Origin: Lachnospiraceae bacterium
GTDB taxonomy: Bacteria; Bacillota; Clostridia; Lachnospirales; Lachnospiraceae
Length of the DNA: 64,000 nt
NCBI GenBank assembly: GCA_014804675.1
Contig: JAAUZH010000004.1
Location: 216,885-280,884, forward strand
Reading direction: 5' to 3'
Both the position numbers and the translations under genes were made by a program. Below the pieces are notes generated by a model, which ran no database searches, was not told where the DNA came from, and was given only the letters and a program-made list of their open reading frames with translations. Of this stretch, positions 52,531 through 62,574 are shown piece by piece. Position 1 is the first letter of the stretch; each line of letters begins with the position of its first letter.

Positions 52531-55476
52531 TTAGTCCACGCTTTTCAACGACTCCGCCATATTGATTTTCTCCAGCTTATGGGACATGAACAAATTGACG
52601 ACAGCAGTAAATCCAAAGGTAAAAAGCAGGCTGTATACATAGCTTAGCGGCTTTATATGCACATCAAAGGAAACCATGTCAATTTGAATCTGGAGCATTA
52701 CAAAAGCATGCAGGAGTTTTCCCAGAAACAATCCCAGCAAGGCCCCTATTGCTGTCAATACCATGTTTTCCCGAAATACATAGGAGGCTGTTTCATTCTT
52801 AAAGAAGCCAAGTACCTTTATTGTAGCGATTTCCCGGATACGCTCAGTAATATTGATGTTGGTCAGATTATAAAGCACGATAAAGGCAAGAGAGCCTGCA
52901 CAAACAATAATCAAAAGCACAATATAATTCAGGCTTTCCATCATAGTGCGAAACCGCTCCATGGTGTCCTTATTGATAACAACTGCTGAAACCTGGGCCT
53001 TGTCCATAAGAGCCGCTGACGCCTCATGAGTATCCTTGCCTTCTTTGATATTGATATATAAAGTCTTATATTCCGGCTCTCTCCCATAACATTCTTTATA
53101 GGTTTCTTTATTTAAATACACATAATTATACACATAATTTTCAAAAATACCGGATACCTTTGCCTGAATTTCTTTATACTGCTCATCCCGCAGCGTAACA
53201 CGATCCCCCACCTTCAGATGAAATATATCTGCCAGGTTATTGGAAATGATGATTTCCCCCTTTTCCGGATACGGTATCGCCTCATTCCGGACAGTATGCA
53301 GGCTTACATAATCTCCAAACGATTCCTCTTCTTTGGCAATGACAAGATTGATGGCTTTTATCTTATCGGTTCCAATCATGTCCATGGAGGATTCATATAC
53401 CTGACAATAGCCTTTGCTCCATGCTTCCAGCACTTCTTCCAAAGAACCGGTATGTTCAGTTTCTTCTTCCATTTCCTCCTTTAAGGAGGCGCTCATCTGA
53501 AATATCTGAATTTCTTCAAACTGCTGTATCGCCACATCTGCTATGGAATCCTTAATGCCGAATCCGGTCACTAAAAGAGCCGTACAACCGCTGATGCCAA
53601 TCACCATCATGAAGAAACGCTTTTTATAGCGGAACAGGTTTCGGATGGATACTTTATGAAGAAATTTCAGCCTTTTCCATACAAATGGGATTTTCTCCAG
53701 CAAAATTCTTTTTCCGGCTCTTGGAGCTTTTGGACGCATCAGCTCTGCCGCCACGGAAAACAGCTCATACCGGCAGGAAAGCCAGGTTGTCCCTATGGAG
53801 CAAAGCAGGGATACCACAAGGGAGACAAAAAGAATCCATCCATTAAATACATAGGAAATCCCGCATGTATTATACATAATACGGTAGGAAGTCCAAATAA
53901 CCGCCGGAAACAAATAGGTTCCTGCAAAAAAACCAAGAATACAGCCCGAAACGGCTCCGCTTCCGGCATAAAACATATATTTCCCCATAATGGCGCCTTC
54001 TCCATAGCCTAAAGCTTTCAACACTCCAATCTGCGTCCGCTGCTCTTCTACCATGCGGTTCATGGTAGTAATGCACACAAGGGCGGCTACCAGAAAAAAG
54101 AACAGAGGAAATACATTTGCAATCCCTTCTACAATGCTGGAATCGCTTTCAAAGCACACATATCCAATATTGGAAGCTCTGGAAAGCACATAATAGTCCG
54201 GTTCTTCCACTTTCGCAAGCTCTTCTTTAGCATTCTTGATTTTTTCTTCCGCCTCCGCTATCTTTTCATCAAATTCCGTCTGAGCCTTTTCATAGTCTGC
54301 TTTTCCCTCTTGCAGATCAGCTTCCGCCTTTTGCAGCTCTTCCTTTTTTTCATCCAACGTCTTCTGGGCAGAATCCAGTCTGGCTTTTCCGGCAGCAATC
54401 TGGGAAAGTCCTTCTTCAATCTGTTGATTAGTTTCTGCTAACTGTGGGATTTCTGTTCCGATTTGTTGTATCTGCTGGGCAACGGCTGCTTTCTGTTCCT
54501 CTAATTCCTTTTCCTTGGAATTTAGCTGGCTTCTCTGGCTGTCTATGTTCTGCTGGTTTTTAGAAATCTCTTCCTGTCCGTCCTTGATTTCCTGTTCCCC
54601 ATCCTGTATTTCTTTCCATGCATCCGCCAGCTCTTTTTCGCCCTCATCCTTCTTATCCGCAAGCTCTTTCTCTGCATCCTCGATTTCCTTATTGGCATCC
54701 TGGATTATTTCCTCATATCTGTTATAAACCCGCTCTTCGCAAACCGGCTCCCAAATATCCTCTGCTTTTTCTATGAAATCTTTGTATTCCCCGGAATAAA
54801 TCTGGTAATCTCCAGTCAGCTTTACAAATACTTCCGTATAGTAATCACAGTCAAACGCATCCTCCGGCAAATATAAAAAACCGGTTATTTTTCCGTTCCC
54901 AATGGAAGTATTGCCCCGCTCAAAATTCATGTAATAAGGCGACTGGACAATTCCTACAATGGTATACTCCATCTGATGAAATAATTCCTTGGTATCTTCC
55001 AAATTGTTCTCGGAAAAGGTAACCGTAGTTCCAATATCCCCTTCTGTATATAAATTAGAATCCACAACGCATTCTGTAGCATTTTCCGGCATTCTTCCTG
55101 ACATCAATACCAGTCTGTTGATGTTCTCTGTAATAGAATGCACCTTGATTGCTGCTTCATTGCCTTCCCGGTTTCTATACAAAACATCGGCAAAAATGGC
55201 TCCTTCCACTGCCTTCACATTTTCCTCACTGCCAAAGGCTTCCACATCTTCTTTTTCAAAGCCCAGATTGGAAAGAAGGCGCAGATCATAAAAATCGGCA
55301 TCCTTTAAATATTGGTCCACAGCATCTACCATTGCTTCTTTTGTGACCTTTAAGCCTGCAAAAAAGCCAACTCCTAAAGCAACAATGGCAAAAATGGCCA
55401 GATATCTTCCAAGACTCTGTTTAATTTCTCTCACGGTTGTCCTTTTCATCATGGATTTCATTTTCTGTTCCTTCAT
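52531..55476 (-). CDS. ABC transporter permease, FtsX/MacB family with extracellular coiled coil
   Basis: About 981 residues. First helix near residues 25-45 (YLAIFAIVALGVGFFAGL), a large extracellular domain with a coiled coil from about residue 260 to 430 (EIEDAEKELADKKDEGEKEL, split; heptads with Glu/Gln/Lys), three helices near 460-580, then a second FtsX unit with helices at the C-terminus. The layout matches the long clostridial FtsX-like permeases that handle cell-envelope stress or peptide export. Start choice is uncertain: ATG 55476 overlaps GGAAGGA too closely, and ATG 55461 has GAAGGAAC at better spacing. It follows its ATPase gene by 42 bases. Confidence 0.9.
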   Translation of the reverse strand: MKEQKMKSMMKRTTVREIKQSLGRYLAIFAIVALGVGFFAGLKVTKEAMVDAVDQYLKDADFYDLRLLSNLGFEKEDVEAFGSEENVKAVEGAIFADVLYRNREGNEAAIKVHSITENINRLVLMSGRMPENATECVVDSNLYTEGDIGTTVTFSENNLEDTKELFHQMEYTIVGIVQSPYYMNFERGNTSIGNGKITGFLYLPEDAFDCDYYTEVFVKLTGDYQIYSGEYKDFIEKAEDIWEPVCEERVYNRYEEIIQDANKEIEDAEKELADKKDEGEKELADAWKEIQDGEQEIKDGQEEISKNQQNIDSQRSQLNSKEKELEEQKAAVAQQIQQIGTEIPQLAETNQQIEEGLSQIAAGKARLDSAQKTLDEKKEELQKAEADLQEGKADYEKAQTEFDEKIAEAEEKIKNAKEELAKVEEPDYYVLSRASNIGYVCFESDSSIVEGIANVFPLFFFLVAALVCITTMNRMVEEQRTQIGVLKALGYGEGAIMGKYMFYAGSGAVSGCILGFFAGTYLFPAVIWTSYRIMYNTCGISYVFNGWILFVSLVVSLLCSIGTTWLSCRYELFSVAAELMRPKAPRAGKRILLEKIPFVWKRLKFLHKVSIRNLFRYKKRFFMMVIGISGCTALLVTGFGIKDSIADVAIQQFEEIQIFQMSASLKEEMEEETEHTGSLEEVLEAWSKGYCQVYESSMDMIGTDKIKAINLVIAKEEESFGDYVSLHTVRNEAIPYPEKGEIIISNNLADIFHLKVGDRVTLRDEQYKEIQAKVSGIFENYVYNYVYLNKETYKECYGREPEYKTLYINIKEGKDTHEASAALMDKAQVSAVVINKDTMERFRTMMESLNYIVLLIIVCAGSLAFIVLYNLTNINITERIREIATIKVLGFFKNETASYVFRENMVLTAIGALLGLFLGKLLHAFVMLQIQIDMVSFDVHIKPLSYVYSLLFTFGFTAVVNLFMSHKLEKINMAESLKSVD

Positions 55477-55518
55477 TCCTTCCGGCTGTTTTTTACTTGG
55501 CCGCCTATTTTGTATCTC

Positions 55519-56223
55519 TTACCATTCAATCTCTTCGATATCTACTATTTTTTCATTTAGCTTTGTGTTTTGAACCGTTCCGCTTTTTACGGTGATGACC
55601 CGGTCTGCCATTGCCGTCAATGCCTGATTATGAGTAATGACCACAACAGTCATCCCGGTATTCCGACAAGTATCCTGCAGCAGTTTCAGCACTGCCTTTC
55701 CGGTATTGTAATCCAGTGCACCGGTAGGCTCGTCACATAAAAGAAGCTTGGGATTTTTGGCAAGCGCTCTTGCAATGGCAACCCTCTGCTGTTCCCCTCC
55801 GGATAACTGGGCCGGGAAATTTCCCATCCGTTCCTTTAATCCCACTTCCTCCAGCACAAGGGCTGCCTCCAACGGCTCCTTGCAAATCTGTGCGGCAAGC
55901 TCCACGTTCTCAAGGGCCGTTAAATTCTGCACCAGATTATAGAACTGAAAAACAAAGCCTACATCATATCTCCGGTAAGCAGTCAGCTGCTTCTTATTCA
56001 GCTTGGAAATATCCTGCCCATCCAATATGACGCTTCCTTCTGTTAAAGTATCCATGCCGCCAAGTATATTTAAAATAGTAGTCTTTCCCGCTCCCGATGC
56101 TCCTACAATAACACAGAACTCTCCTTTCTCTATTTGGAAGTTCACATCCCTTAACGCTTCAATTTTTACTTCTCCGGTCTGATATGTTTTTTTTACGTTG
56201 CTAAACTCTACAAATGCAGCCAT
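55519..56223 (-). CDS. ABC transporter ATP-binding protein (MacB/LolD type)
   Basis: 234 residues: Walker [10 protein letters not shown], the LolD-like [15 protein letters not shown], signature [16 protein letters not shown], Walker [13 protein letters not shown], and the switch [16 protein letters not shown]. It energises the permease encoded next. No two-component system of the BceRS type is adjacent, so regulation is not evident. Confidence 0.95.
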   Translation of the reverse strand: MAAFVEFSNVKKTYQTGEVKIEALRDVNFQIEKGEFCVIVGASGAGKTTILNILGGMDTLTEGSVILDGQDISKLNKKQLTAYRRYDVGFVFQFYNLVQNLTALENVELAAQICKEPLEAALVLEEVGLKERMGNFPAQLSGGEQQRVAIARALAKNPKLLLCDEPTGALDYNTGKAVLKLLQDTCRNTGMTVVVITHNQALTAMADRVITVKSGTVQNTKLNEKIVDIEEIEW

Positions 56224-56457
56224 GTTCTTTTTGCTCCTTGCTCTCCATTCCTTTTCCCTGCCTTGAATAGGAGGATTTTTCTCTGGACTCTTAATTTCCT
56301 GCTACCTGACATTATTTTTTTATTATAACGGAAAACCAAGAGGTTTTCTATATCATTCAGGTAAAAAATGCATAAATTGATTATTATTTTGTTTTTCTCT
56401 AATGGGATAATCCGCATAAAGTCCAAAAATCAAAACAACAGATATTTTCCATAACCA

Positions 56458-56495
56458 GCAGGAGCTGGACTCTCATATAGCAGTCCAGCTCCTGC
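56458..56495. terminator. Strong GC hairpin after the DEAD-box helicase gene
   Basis: GCAGGAGCTGGACT / AGTCCAGCTCCTGC, 14 bp perfect, 10-base loop, about 20 bases beyond the helicase stop. There is no T tract on either side, so its role as terminator is likely but not certain; it may protect mRNA ends. The rest of 56224-56457 shows no gene. Confidence 0.6.
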
Positions 56496-56513
56496 GTCCC
56501 CTTATCCAACCCC

Positions 56514-58001
56514 TTACTTTTTCTTCTTACCCATCTTCTTATCCATCACCTTCCTATCCTTTTTCAGCCATTTTGCAGCTTCCTTTTCCCCTTTTCTCAT
56601 AAATGCATATCTGCTCTTTTTGCCCTCTTTAGAGCTTCTTGTTTTCTTTTTAGGGAGCTCCGTGCTGATTTCTTCTGTTATTCCATAAATGTCTTCTCCC
56701 ATATTCATTTTTAACAGGGCGGCTGCCAGAAGCTCCGGTGAAATCTGGCATTCTTCCAGCTTCTTTTCAATGAAATTTTCCATCCTTTTCATCGTCTGGA
56801 CTTCTTTTTCATCCCATGCACCTGCTAAAGCATTGTTCATGATTTTATTTGCTCTTTTAGCAATGGCTGCCTTTGCGGAAGGCACCTTTTTTTCTTCCAT
56901 TTTAATTTTACAGATTCTTTCGATTTCCCGAATCTTATATATTTCCCGTCCACAAACTAAGGTAAATGCTTTTCCTTCTTTGCCTGCCCTTCCGGTACGT
57001 CCGATTCTATGCACATAATATTCAATATCCTGAGGCACGTCATAATTAAAGACCGCTTCCACATCATCCACATCAATTCCTCTTGCTGCCACATCGGTTG
57101 CAATCAGGATTTCCAAATTGCCGCTGCGAAATCGTCCCATAACTATATCTCTCTGTCCCTGTGTCAAATCACCATGGAGCCCTTCTGCTGAATATCCTCT
57201 GTTTTTCAGACTTTTTGCCAGCTCATCCACCATCCTCTTTGTATTGCAGAAAATCAGGGAGCGCTTCACATTGTAACATTCCAATAACCGGCTAACTGCT
57301 TCCTCTTTGTATTCCTTCTTGATCGGATAATAATATTGCTTAATCAAAGGTACTGTAAGCTCCTTAGCCGCTACTTTTACCCGTACCGCATCTTTCTGAT
57401 AGGTATCGGTAATATCCAGAATGCTCTGGGGCATAGTTGCGGAAAAAAGCGCTGTCTGATGGTCTTTTGGAATTTCCTTCAGGATTGTTTCCATATCCTC
57501 CCGAAACCCCATATTCAGCATTTCATCTGCTTCATCCAGCACTACCATCTTTACGTCCTGCATTTTCAAAGTCCTGCGGCGCATATGGTCCATCACCCTT
57601 CCCGGCGTTCCCACCACGATTTGTATTCCGCATTTTAAATTTTTTATCTGCTTGTAGATTTCCTGTCCCCCATAGACAGGCAGGATTTTAATCCCATGCA
57701 TATACTTGGAAAAACGGCGCATTTCTTCCGCTGCCTGCATAGCCAGTTCTCTGGTAGGGCATAAAATCACAGCCTGAAGGTTTTTATTTTCCGGGTCTAT
57801 CGCCTGCAATACCGGAATCCCAAAAGCTGCTGTTTTTCCGGTTCCGGTCTGAGCCTGTCCAATCACATCTCTTCCTTCCAGCAAAACCGGGATTGCCTGC
57901 TCCTGAATAGGGGTCATATGCTCAAACCCCATTTCCTCCACTGCTCTGATAATCCGGCTGTCAATTTCTGAATCTTCATATCGAATACATACTTGTTCCA
58001 T
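56514..58001 (-). CDS. DEAD-box ATP-dependent RNA helicase
   Basis: 495 residues: Q motif (GFEHMTPIQEQAIP), motif I AQTGTGKTAAF, PTRELA, GTPGR, DEAD in VVLDEADEML, SAT, ARGID and HRIGRTGR. The C-terminus (residues 370-495) has a domain ending in a basic Lys/Arg tail (KKDRKVMDKKMGKKKK). It resembles CshA/DeaD, which remodel RNA in ribosome assembly and the degradosome. Which subgroup is unclear: there is no clear DbpA domain. Confidence 0.95.
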   Translation of the reverse strand: MEQVCIRYEDSEIDSRIIRAVEEMGFEHMTPIQEQAIPVLLEGRDVIGQAQTGTGKTAAFGIPVLQAIDPENKNLQAVILCPTRELAMQAAEEMRRFSKYMHGIKILPVYGGQEIYKQIKNLKCGIQIVVGTPGRVMDHMRRRTLKMQDVKMVVLDEADEMLNMGFREDMETILKEIPKDHQTALFSATMPQSILDITDTYQKDAVRVKVAAKELTVPLIKQYYYPIKKEYKEEAVSRLLECYNVKRSLIFCNTKRMVDELAKSLKNRGYSAEGLHGDLTQGQRDIVMGRFRSGNLEILIATDVAARGIDVDDVEAVFNYDVPQDIEYYVHRIGRTGRAGKEGKAFTLVCGREIYKIREIERICKIKMEEKKVPSAKAAIAKRANKIMNNALAGAWDEKEVQTMKRMENFIEKKLEECQISPELLAAALLKMNMGEDIYGITEEISTELPKKKTRSSKEGKKSRYAFMRKGEKEAAKWLKKDRKVMDKKMGKKKK

Positions 58002-58097
58002 TCCTTTTTGTTTCCTTTCTAAACGTTCCTTGTTTATTACTTCTGATCTGTTATCCGTATTTCATTTATCAATCCGTATATCCAGCTGTTATCCACA

Positions 58098-58139
58098 AAA
58101 AAAGACACCACTCGTTTAAGAGAGTGCTGTCTTTTTTAC
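58098..58139 (-). terminator. Terminator after the TIGR03915-type gene
   Basis: AAAAAGACA...TGTCTTTTTT with inner ACTC/GAGT pairs, A run on one side and T run on the other. It separates the DNA-modification pair from the helicase gene. Confidence 0.8.
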
Positions 58140-58221
58140 GAATCTTACTTATTATATGGCAGGCTCATGGAAAAGTCAAGCAAAATGCGCATCCACTTCT
58201 TTCCACTTCTTTCCTATCCAT

Positions 58222-59010
58222 TCAAAACTCCACCATATACTCCCGAAACCGAATAGGAAGCATCTGTCTCTGTAATGCAAGGTTCTTCCGCTCCTTTATG
58301 GCAATTGTATGACAAAAACCAGTAAAAAGCTCTTCGTACTGCCTTTCATCTTGTGAAAAATGTCCTGTAATCTCTTCATTGAAATGCTCCCCGGTTGTCA
58401 TGAACCACTCCTGCCCTGCAGGATGTACTACAAATATCTGTCTCTTGTCATCATGAATCACAAAATTTTCCAAAGGAAGCCTGTCGGCAAAGTGAGGCGC
58501 TATAAACGAAAGTATATTGCATTTAGGACCCACCTTTCCATATAAAATCCCGTTTTCCAACTCCTGAAATCTTATAAATTGTTTGATGCGCATAATTTCA
58601 AACTCGGTGCTGCGGCTTAATTCAAATACCCTTCTTATATATGGATTGGTAAGATTTCCCATAATGCTTCCGGCAGCCTGTCCAAAACCATTGCTGCTTT
58701 TTCTGTGCTGCTTTAATCCCTCCACTACCGTATGATAAACTGCATCTGCCTTATCATCAGCTTCCGTTGCCAATGCCTGACAGATAGCCCGATAAGCTTC
58801 CATACCAAGGTCCCTGCATATGGTCCGGCTGACTTTTCCGGCAAGCTCATCCTCGGATGGGATTTCCACATATTGGGCAAACAGTTCATAATTGTTCACC
58901 TGCCCTGCCTGCACCTTACATTCCTCATGATTTTCTTTTCGCTGGTATGCCTTATAAATTCCTGTAAAAACTCCCTCTAGGGAATCCTCACATACGAAAA
59001 CAGTTCCCAT
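58222..59010 (-). CDS. TIGR03915/DUF4130 family putative DNA metabolism protein
   Basis: 262 residues: starts MGTVFVCEDSLEGVFTGIYKAY, with the DUF4130 core FIRFQELENGILYGKVGPKCNIL and HFADRLPLENFVIHDDKRQIF (in two short parts). Members always lie next to a radical SAM protein and are annotated as putative DNA repair or modification. No catalytic residue is established. GGAGAGATGG precedes the start. The stop of the partner is 28 bases upstream. Confidence 0.92.
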   Translation of the reverse strand: MGTVFVCEDSLEGVFTGIYKAYQRKENHEECKVQAGQVNNYELFAQYVEIPSEDELAGKVSRTICRDLGMEAYRAICQALATEADDKADAVYHTVVEGLKQHRKSSNGFGQAAGSIMGNLTNPYIRRVFELSRSTEFEIMRIKQFIRFQELENGILYGKVGPKCNILSFIAPHFADRLPLENFVIHDDKRQIFVVHPAGQEWFMTTGEHFNEEITGHFSQDERQYEELFTGFCHTIAIKERKNLALQRQMLPIRFREYMVEF

Positions 59011-59038
59011 ATTTCCATCTCTCCAAAATAATCCGTAT

Positions 59039-60463
59039 TTAAGAAACCCTTATGATTTCTTCCTGAAGCTCTTTCATTTGATAGGGCTTTAAAGCTTCGA
59101 TTTGTGGCTGGCTTTCCATAAAGGATTTATCATCAAATAGAGAAAGCTGCTTATACGTAATCCCACCTGTATCCATAGGCAGCTTTTCCTTTACGGAAAG
59201 CAGGTTCCTGGTAATATAGTCCTCGTCTATCTTAGTATTGTACATCATTTTACCGTTGCAGGTAATGAAATATAAAGCTCTTTTTAAAACAATTCCCAGC
59301 TTCTTTAAATGCTCAAAGGTCAGATTTGTATTCTTCCTTGCACGCAGGATGCGCCCGGCACTTTTCACACCAATGCCCGGAATGCGTAAGAGCATTTGAT
59401 AATCCGCTTTGTTGATTTCAACAGGAAATAACTCCAGATGCCTTAAAGCCCAGTCACACTTTGGGTCCAATAAAATATTAAAATTAGGCCGTTCTTCACT
59501 TAAGAGTTCCTTTGCCTGGAATCCATAAAACCGCAGCAGCCAGTCCGCCTGATACAGTCTGTGCTCTCTTAACAGGGGTGGTCCTCCCGGCAGGGCAGGC
59601 AGGGATTTATCTTCATTTACTTTTACGAAAGCAGAATAAAATACCCGCTTTAAGTCAAATTTTTTATATAGATTTTCTGCAACCGTTACAATCTCATAAT
59701 CGCTCTCCGGAGTTGCTCCCACAATGACCTGAGTGGACTGTCCTGCCGGAACAAATGGAGGCGTGTTTTTATAAAGCGTCAATTCATTTTTATTGCTTAC
59801 GATGCCATTTTGAATTTGGCGCATGGGAGTCAGAATACTTTTTCTATGCTTATTAGGCGCCAGTTGTTTTAATCCCTCTGCAGTAGGCAGCTCTAAATTA
59901 ACGCTCATACGATCTGCCAAAAGCCCCAGCTTCTGAACCAATACAGGGTCTGTTCCGGGAATTGCCTTTACGTGGATGTAGCCCTGAAAATGATATTCCT
60001 TGCGAAGCTTATACAGGGCTTTATAAATCAACTCTGAGGTGTAATTGGGATTGCCTAGTATGCCGGAGCTTAAAAACAGCCCTTCAATGTAATTGCGCCG
60101 ATAGAATTCGATTGTCAAATCACAGATTTCCTGTGGAGTAAAGGAGGTTCTTTTTACATCATTGCTCTTTCTGTTGATACAATATTTACAATCATATATA
60201 CATTCATTGGTAAACAACACTTTCAATAAGGAAATGCATCTGCCGTCTGCGGAAAAGCTATGACAGATTCCTCCCGATACCGTGTTGCCAATCCCGGTTT
60301 TATCTCCTTTCCGATCCACGCCGCTGCTGGTACATGCCACATCATATTTGGCGCTGTCGGAAAGGATTTCCAACTTTTGCATAAGGGACATGGGGTCTTT
60401 CCTTTGGAATATAATCTGATTTTGATTTATGGGCTTTTGGCAGGAAACTTTGCTGTCTTTCAT
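59039..60463 (-). CDS. Radical SAM protein, putative DNA modification/repair (TIGR03916)
   Basis: 474 residues if started at 60463 (AGGTGG 9 bases upstream); ATG 60391 (after GGAAAG) would give 450 residues and fits the usual family start MSLMQKLEIL better. The [4Fe-4S] AdoMet motif is CIYDCKYCINRKS (CxxxCxxC). The C-terminus contains a helix-hairpin-helix (RIPGIGVKSAGRILRARK), which implies nucleic acid binding. With its DUF4130 partner it forms a conserved, functionally uncharacterised pair. Confidence 0.92.
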   Translation of the reverse strand: MKDSKVSCQKPINQNQIIFQRKDPMSLMQKLEILSDSAKYDVACTSSGVDRKGDKTGIGNTVSGGICHSFSADGRCISLLKVLFTNECIYDCKYCINRKSNDVKRTSFTPQEICDLTIEFYRRNYIEGLFLSSGILGNPNYTSELIYKALYKLRKEYHFQGYIHVKAIPGTDPVLVQKLGLLADRMSVNLELPTAEGLKQLAPNKHRKSILTPMRQIQNGIVSNKNELTLYKNTPPFVPAGQSTQVIVGATPESDYEIVTVAENLYKKFDLKRVFYSAFVKVNEDKSLPALPGGPPLLREHRLYQADWLLRFYGFQAKELLSEERPNFNILLDPKCDWALRHLELFPVEINKADYQMLLRIPGIGVKSAGRILRARKNTNLTFEHLKKLGIVLKRALYFITCNGKMMYNTKIDEDYITRNLLSVKEKLPMDTGGITYKQLSLFDDKSFMESQPQIEALKPYQMKELQEEIIRVS

Positions 60464-60735
60464 GTATTCTGACCACCTATCTTAAAATTCATTGAATAGC
60501 ATTTAAATAGATTGTTTATATTGTTGGTAATGTTAACAATCACACGCCATCGAACATTTGTTTTATTGTAACATGGTTTTCTTTTTTCTGCAATAGTTTT
60601 TAGAACATCTGTTCCATTTCTCTTTTTTTACAAAAAAAGAGAATTTTCTTTGTTCCTTTCAAAATTCGGTAGCAAGGAAACAGTTCTCCACATATATTAT
60701 TATGAAAGAATAAGTAGAATTATGAAAGGATCTAT

Positions 60736-60909
60736 ATGAAAGATTGTATGTTTGACGAAAAACAGCGTTACGATGACTTTCCAGTGGCAATGGCTTATGT
60801 CCCATGGCAGAAAACCAATGAAACCTACGAATGTCTGGAAAAAGCATTTGAAGAAGGCACTCTTTTTCCAATCCTGAACAGACCATTTACAGGAAGGAGA
60901 TGTGTATAG
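60736..60909 (+). CDS. cotJA: Spore coat-associated protein CotJA
   Basis: 57 residues: MKDCMFDEKQRYDDFPVAMA and YVPWQKTNETYECLEKAFEE, then GTLFPILNRPFTGRR at the end. The AMAYVPWQ and GTLFPxLxxPF motifs are the CotJA signature. GAAAGGA lies 7 bases before the start. It is first in the cotJABC operon, a marker of endospore formation. Upstream CATATATTA (near 60692-60703) resembles the -10 of mother-cell sigma factors. Confidence 0.93.
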   Translation: MKDCMFDEKQRYDDFPVAMAYVPWQKTNETYECLEKAFEEGTLFPILNRPFTGRRCV

Positions 60910-60912
60910 CTT

Positions 60913-61170
60913 ATGAGCAAAGAACAACAAAAACTTCTCTATGAAATAAGTATGATAGATTTTGCCATTGTGGAACTGAATGAATATCTGGATACCCATC
61001 CCCATGATACGGAATCGGTGCAGTATATCGCCCAATATAACCGGGTAAAAAATAAGATGATGCGGGAATACGCAAGCAAATACAGTCCTTTGGCAGTGCG
61101 CTATGCAGAGGATGAACCGGAATGGTCATGGGCAATGACACCATTGCCATGGGAAGGAGGCTGCAACTAA
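60913..61170 (+). CDS. cotJB: Spore coat protein CotJB
   Basis: 85 residues: LYEISMIDFAIVELNEYLDTH near the start and PEWSWAMTPLPWEGGCN at the end match CotJB. The start is 3 bases after the cotJA stop, and the ribosome site AAGGAG lies inside cotJA. CotJC starts immediately after its stop. Confidence 0.93.
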   Translation: MSKEQQKLLYEISMIDFAIVELNEYLDTHPHDTESVQYIAQYNRVKNKMMREYASKYSPLAVRYAEDEPEWSWAMTPLPWEGGCN

Positions 61171-61728
61171 ATGTGGAATTATGAAAAAAGATTACAATAT
61201 CCTTTAAATATAAAGAAACCAAATGCAAAGCTGGCCCAGTGCATCATCAGCCAGTATGGAGGACCTGACGGCGAGCTTGGCGCATCCATGCGTTATCTGT
61301 CCCAGCGTTATACGATGCCTTATCCGGAGGTTGCAAATCTGCTGACGGACATTGGTACGGAAGAACTTGGGCATTTTGAAATGGTCGGCGCCATCGTATA
61401 TCAGTTGACTAAAAATCTTTCCATGGAAGAAATCGAAAAATCCGGATTTGCTCCTTACTATATCGATCACACCACCGCCCTCTGGCCTCAGGCGGCAGGC
61501 GGCATTCCTTTCAATTCCTGTGAATTCCAGTCCAAAGGGGATGTGATTACTGATTTGATGGAGGATATGGCTGCAGAGCAAAAAGCCCGTACCACCTATG
61601 ATAATATTATCCGTATGGTCAGAGATGATCCTGATGTTTATGAGCCTATTAAATTCCTCCGTGCAAGAGAAATCGTCCATTTCCAGCGTTTCGGTGAAGC
61701 AAACCGGGAACATTGTAGTAAATCGTAA
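61171..61728 (+). CDS. cotJC: Manganese catalase-like spore coat protein CotJC
   Basis: 185 residues: MWNYEKRLQYPLNIKKPN, GGPDGELGASMRYLSQRYTM, then the ferritin-like metal residues in GTEELGHFEMVGA and the later EDMAAEQKARTTYDNII and REIVHFQRFGE. It is the short Mn-catalase form of the inner spore coat. Last gene of cotJABC; no clear terminator follows. Confidence 0.95.
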   Translation: MWNYEKRLQYPLNIKKPNAKLAQCIISQYGGPDGELGASMRYLSQRYTMPYPEVANLLTDIGTEELGHFEMVGAIVYQLTKNLSMEEIEKSGFAPYYIDHTTALWPQAAGGIPFNSCEFQSKGDVITDLMEDMAAEQKARTTYDNIIRMVRDDPDVYEPIKFLRAREIVHFQRFGEANREHCSKS

Positions 61729-61817
61729 CACACAAAATATAATCACTAAGACGCATACCCACATTTCCTCTAAGCTATGATTTAGGCTTTCGCACTAAAA
61801 GAAAGGACAAGTTTATT

Positions 61818-62174
61818 ATGCCAGTATTCAGAGTAAAGAAAGTCAAAGATTATACGATTATGCCAAATCTTCATTTACGCAACCGCCAGTTGTCCCTACG
61901 GGCAAAGGGATTGATGTGTCAAATGCTCTCAATGCCCCCGGAATGGAACTTTACGCTGCAAGGGTTAGCGTATATCAACAAAGAGGGACTAGACGCCATT
62001 ACGACGGTTATACACGAATTAGAACAGGCAGGATATATTACCCGTACCAGAGTACGGAACGAAAAGGGACAACTTCGGGAAATGGAATATACAGTTTATT
62101 CTTCTCCAAAGCTAAATGATAATTATAGTGAAAAGCCTGTCATGGAAAAACCTACACCGGATAATCCAACATAG
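61818..62174 (+). pseudogene. Replication-initiator-like HTH protein of a conjugative element, truncated
   Basis: 118 residues up to a TAG at 62172-62174. The first 100 match the winged-helix protein of Tn1549-like conjugative elements: YTIMPNLHLRNRQLSLRAKGL, then GLAYINKEGLDAITTVIHELE and AGYITRTRV. The NPT-type repeats that normally continue past the stop are visible in frame (VFPTQGKPTK, then stops), which shows premature termination. No relaxase, integrase or transfer genes follow. It is a relic near cotJC, although its ribosome site (AAAGGA) is intact and a short product is possible. Confidence 0.7.
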
Positions 62175-62374
62175 GTATTTCCAACACAGGGAAAACCAAC
62201 GAAATAAAATATAGATATATAAAATACTAAAGAATTAAATACAGAATGATAAAATATCTATTCCTTTCCTATCCGTTCTTTATATGATAATCCAATTTTT
62301 CCTATCATGGGAAAGGAATGGAAGTGAAAAGAATGTAGACAGCATAGATATTCATTTATGCCTTAATTACCCCT

Positions 62375-62454
62375 TATCAATGGCAGACAGCCAAGTCAAG
62401 GATTTACCGCTTTAGCGGCGTTTACGTCCTTGACTTGGCTGTTTGACATTGATA
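62375..62454. repeat. Nested hairpin in the element relic
   Basis: CAGCCAAGTCAAGGA (62388-62402) pairs with TCCTTGACTTGGCTG (62427-62441). Outside it TATCAATG pairs with CATTGATA, and inside lies CCGCT/AGCGG. It is unrelated in sequence to the long hairpin family. No T tract follows. Confidence 0.65.
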
Positions 62455-62529
62455 GTCTGGAAAAGGCATAAAAAGAATTTGCCGGGATTGTGTTTCTGTT
62501 TGCTGAAGATATAGAGTAATTAAAAAGCC

Positions 62530-62574
62530 GGGGAGTGGCAGTATATACACTGTCATTCCCCAGTATCTTTTTTT
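62530..62574 (+). terminator. Terminator-like hairpin in the element relic
   Basis: GGGGAGTGGCAGT pairs with ACTGTCATTCCCC (13 bp with two G-T pairs), followed by AGTATCTTTTTTT. It would end plus-strand transcription from the relic. Confidence 0.7.
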
